Of a stretch of 64,000 bases of DNA, positions 60,785 through 64,000 are shown in pieces. Made by a program: the position numbers and the translations under genes. Position 1 is the first letter of the stretch; each line of letters starts with the position of its first letter. Source of the stretch: Macrocystis pyrifera (Eukaryota > Sar > Phaeophyceae > Laminariales > Laminariaceae). The notes below the pieces were generated by a model that saw only the letters and a program-made list of their open reading frames with translations, had not been told where the DNA came from and ran no database searches. The stretch is taken from contig JASSKH010000005.1 of NCBI GenBank assembly GCA_031763025.1, positions 11,798,528 through 11,862,527 of the forward strand, read 5' to 3'.

Positions 60785-60786
60785 TC
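60718..60786. repeat. (GACA)n microsatellite
   Basis: About 16 near-perfect GACA/CAGA units, followed by diverged GACC/GACA units to about 60960. It lies between the two possible minus-strand exons. Confidence 0.95.
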
Positions 60787-61059
60787 GATAGACACAATAT
60801 ATCGACGGACCGAATGACATACGGACAACAGCCTCGAAGACAGACCGATCTACCAACCCACAAACCGACTGACAGACCGACCAACAGCCCGACGAACAGA
60901 CCGACCGACCGACCGACCGACAGAAAGACAAACATACAGCCAGCCAACGAGCCAGACAGACACGAAGCGGGCATTTCGTTCAACTCAGCGTTCGATTGAT
61001 TACTTCCAACATCGAAACAAAAATAACTTCAAAATAACGAAAAAAAAAACTACTGTTAC

Positions 61060-61173
61060 CTGTTCTACGGCTCTCTTGCCCCCCTGGCTGGCCTCAGCCG
61101 CCTGCTTGATGATCTCCTCGATCGCCGCCATCTTCGTCTTGAGAGCTTTCAGCTCCGCGTCTTGCTGCAGCAC
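61060..61173 (-). CDS. Coiled-coil exon, 38 codons, phase 0
   Basis: After the acceptor ..ggtatggcag the frame reads VLQQDAELKALKTKMAAIEE then IIKQAAEASQGGKRAVEQ, and ends at CAG|GTAACA. The heptad pattern of Leu, Met and Ile gives a clear coiled coil. Splice sites and phase are good. The parent gene is unknown: it could be an upstream exon of the minus-strand gene at 36-53 kb or a separate gene. Confidence 0.55.
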
Positions 61174-61601
61174 CTGCCATACCGCGCCCAGACCAGAGGG
61201 AAATCCGGGGGTGGGGTGGGGGAGAGCAAGGGTGCGGAGATTGCGCCGCAGGACGTCCCGACAGACAACAGTAAAACGACACGGCGACAACGTGAGTGTC
61301 TGGTGTTGACGCCTATGCTGCCTGAACAATGTCGGGCGGTAAGCCATTATCATAATCCGTCTAAATCGCGTTTTTACGTTTTCGTGGTCGTTTTTTGTGC
61401 TCGACTTTAATGCTGAAATAATTACCCCCATGTACAAATCGAGAATATATTTGCCTCCGAAATGTTCGCCTACAAGTAGAGATCATGACTGACTGGGAAT
61501 CGGTGATATGCCCACGGCGTGGATTTTTTTTTTCTTGTTATTGCTTTCTTTCCATCCCATATATTATCTCCGCCCCTTCTTATATCTCCATCTTGGTAGT
61601 T

Positions 61602-61698
61602 TTACGGACAACCATAGTAAATAGGCCTACCATACACACAAAAACCTACCATATATGTTTCCCTATTGTTACTAACAATATTTACTATCGCCCCTCGT
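61602..61698. mobile_element. MITE, copy 8 (diverged)
   Basis: Left TTACGGACAACCATAGTAAA and central ACACACAAAAACCTACCATA and TTACTAACAATATTTACTAT match the family. Both terminal repeats carry several changes and the right end has lost the GGTCCTATT block. Confidence 0.65.
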
Positions 61699-61831
61699 CA
61701 CCACGTCACCACGTACGGTTCGTGCCTTGCATTTTTTTATCGCGAGAAGACCGCAACCCTTTCGTCCCTCGTCGGCTCGAGTCGGGTTCCGCCTAACCAC
61801 GCTGCCAGGGCGATCTCAGCAAGTGGTTCCT

Positions 61832-61946
61832 CTTTTTTTTTTCTTGCAAATCAAGTCAAAATCTCACCGCTACTACGCATGGGCTTCAAACTCAGGTACC
61901 AATGTCAGCACGTAGCATTCGAGGCTAACCACTAGACTACAGGGGC
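61832..61946 (-). mobile_element. tRNA-derived SINE candidate
   Basis: On the minus strand the element starts GCCCCTGTAGTCTAGTGGTT, a tRNA-like 5' half with an intact RNA polymerase III A box (TAGTCTAGTGG, 61938-61928). A B-box-like GAGTTTGAAGCCC follows about 40 bases later (61893-61881), then a short body and an A-rich tail (poly-T on the + strand at 61832-61842). There is no matching 3' acceptor stem, so it is not a working tRNA gene. Confidence 0.55.
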
Positions 61947-62924
61947 AACCGGCTGGCTGCTCAATGATAAAAAAACAAGAGATTATATGAGGACGATACG
62001 TATTGTACAATATCAAGTTTTTTTTTTGTAGAGGGGAAGAATGGCTTTTGTACACTACTGTTCTCAACAGCGTGATCTATCTCCTGTTAGACAACACCCA
62101 GGAGAGAGAGAATCATTGTGCTGTGCAGCGGGACGAGTGCATTTCGGAAAGGAGTAGCAGACTGCACGAGGACAAGTCACAACCACCGTAGCTGTCAGAC
62201 TATTAATAGTAGTAGCTAACGCTGTTGGTTTTTTTTTTACAAAACCCATTCGTTAGCACACACCAACCACACCTGGCGCCTGGTGCGGTGCAGTACGCGA
62301 CAGCAGTCAAGAACCTCGTATTTTGGCTGAGGCTCGCGGCTCAACTGAACAGCAGAACGCGACAGCAGTTACAAAATCTCCTACTTCGTAAATTTTGGCT
62401 ATGTATGGCTCGCGGCTTATTGTGATGCCGACGTTGAGCACGTACGTAGGCTCGAAAAGGCTACGTATTACCAAAGGATGCACAGTGGCGTTGCTAGCTG
62501 AGCACGAACATATGCATGTATGCGTACAGTAGATGCAAATTCCTAACTACTTCCCAAAAAAAAAAAAAAATCAAAATCCCTGAAATTATCAACACATGTC
62601 GCCTACGAGTACTGCTATACCAGTACTGCGTACCACCTCTGGGCATAAATATAAGAACCGCTTGGTATTTATATTTATGTATAAGCGGTCCTTATGTTTC
62701 CGGTCAGAGTTGTATACATGAACAGGAGGACCAAGGAGGGCTAGGGAAAAAAAAAACGACGACAAAATCGGGAAAAAAAAGAAATACGAAATAGCAAAGG
62801 GTCACGCAAATCTAACAATAAGCTTGACGCAGCCGACGCAAAATACAGGGGTGGCACCTATTTTCGTTTTGCTCTACGCCGCACCTTAACCCCTTTCGAA
62901 CTGAAACGAATATTTGGGGGACAA

Positions 62925-63110
62925 GCTACAGCAGTGTCGGTCCCTCTACTTGTATAGTGCCGGTATGATACGCGCCAGCCAACAATACCGGCACTACCAG
63001 GTATATAATAGCGGCAACCAACCGGCACTAATTACTCCGCACACCGCCGCACTGGTTTAATACCACTTGCGGCAGACGGTTTCACAGGCTCACTCAAGCG
63101 GGCCGCCGGC
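62925..63110. repeat. Second copy of the TAGTGCCGGT hairpin repeat
   Basis: Contains CAGTGTCGGTCCCTCTAC, ATAGTGCCGGTATGATACG, ATACCGGCACTACCAGGTAT and GCGGCAACCAACCGGCACTA, then ATTACTCCGCACACCGCCGC, the complement of the 46.6-46.7 kb copy. Confidence 0.6.
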
Positions 63111-63294
63111 ACTACTACTCAACAGGCACTTTATAGGGGGGCCAATACTACTACTACGAAGTGGGTAGTCATAGGGTGGTGTAACTGTTTTTTAACTCGT
63201 AAAAGGTTTTCTAAGAAAATGTCAGCTGTAGCAAGACCGATCCACAATACCATGGGCGAAAAACAACATAAACTTGTGTATCGTGAAAAGGCAA

Positions 63295-63600
63295 CCCCTT
63301 TAGGACTCAAGGAGGCGTTTAGCACTACACTCCCGATGTGGACACAAAACACTTGGAATTAGAGTCACATCTAGGTTGAAGTACAGAGCAGTACGAGAAA
63401 CATGAATTACCAATACATGTGTCGCCCCCTGTGACCAAAGCAGTGGGTGATGCTGCACACAATCGTCACTTTTGGTCATCATTTTTGGCCTTTTGAGGTC
63501 GGTCCCTTAACCCGTCCAGCACCGCTCTTCCGTCATGGACACAAAACAACTTGAAATTAGAGTCATGTCTAGGTTGGGAGCACAGCAGTGCAGTCCAAAA
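63295..63600. repeat. Tandem pair of about 200-base units
   Basis: GGACACAAAACACTTGGAAT, TAGAGTCACATCTAGGTTG, near 63340 recurs as GGACACAAAACAACTTGAAA, TTAGAGTCATGTCTAGGTTG, near 63536. Each is preceded by a CCCTT(T/A)A-type block. After 63650 the sequence is rich in AGATC/GATCT words to the window end (for example 63671-63715 and 63895-63940). No gene is seen. Confidence 0.6.
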
Positions 63601-64000
63601 AGGGTACCAACAATATATAGCTCCTCAGGGTAGGAGCTCGGTCGGTGACGAAGGTTTCACAACCTCGGAGAAACAGATCATCTACAGATCATTAGTTCCT
63701 GAACACGATGATCTAGATCTTTCAGGAGGGAGATAGCTCCCCTGACCTGTACGATCTGTCGCTCATATCGCAGGGCGGGACCCGCATAATCTGCACGTAT
63801 CTATTAAATAGCACATGCTTCCTGGGTTGGATCTGTCTGTACTACTAGACAGACCCTGCACAACCTCTCGCAACGGCAGCTAAGGAACTAGATGATCTAT
63901 CTGTAGACAGATCAGATAGATAGATCATGATCTGTCCGAGCTGTATGGTGTGTGAAACGTTTGGGCTAAAAAGTGCAAACTCTAGCATCCAGCCGAAGCC

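Noticed and set aside
61870..61950. Functional tRNA gene on the minus strand
   Set aside because: The A box is good, but no anticodon arm or 3' acceptor stem pairs properly and a poly-A tail follows; treated as a SINE candidate.

Overview
The window looks like nuclear DNA of a multicellular brown alga, most likely Ectocarpus or a close relative. This is an inference from four things: a ladder of leucine-rich-repeat (LRR) exons of exactly 72 bases separated by phase-1 introns, a pattern I know from Ectocarpus; intron-rich genes with small exons; very many poly-G/poly-C, CAG and TAG tracts; and LINE fragments with a C-terminal CCHC-like knuckle. Genes are broken by introns, so few long open frames are real. 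I rebuilt genes from splice sites, intron phase and family motifs.

Region 1 (about 0.6-13.5 kb, + strand) is an array of twelve single-LRR exons. Eleven have a 72-base frame and one has 75. Each starts with the last two bases of a Gly codon and ends with the first base of the next, so every one is a symmetrical 1-1 module that can be duplicated, lost or swapped without changing frame. The last four are two copies of a two-exon cassette. A 2-kb inverted satellite sits inside one intron, and two exons have damaged splice sites. Both ends of the gene are unresolved.

Region 2 (13.5-19.9 kb) has no gene I can name. It holds a decayed LRR exon, a MITE and a possible signal-peptide exon.

Region 3 (20.1-30.0 kb, + strand) is one gene for an N2227-family (carnosine N-methyltransferase-like) SAM-dependent methyltransferase. 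An unusual Leu-rich membrane anchor lies at its N terminus. Its introns are full of repeats.

Region 4 (30-35.9 kb) holds repeats and unrecognised ORFs.

Region 5 (35.9-48.1 kb, - strand, perhaps starting near 53.0 kb) is a gene for a protein with a Sec23/24-like zinc ribbon and a von Willebrand A (VWA) domain. I traced twelve exons, all with phase-0 boundaries. One intron appears to be GC-AG, and an 11-base G run splits the zinc-ribbon frame. Proline-rich phase-0 exons at 51-53 kb may be its N terminus.

Region 6 (53-64 kb) is mostly repeats: a 545-base TAG tract, hairpin elements, a tRNA-derived SINE candidate, and two possible phase-0 exons of another minus-strand gene.

Mobile and repeat families link the regions: eight copies of a roughly 105-base MITE, two 5'-truncated LINE copies, and a poly-C-tailed element found inverted at 5.2 and 28.9 kb. 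I see no tRNA, rRNA, CRISPR array or viral gene.
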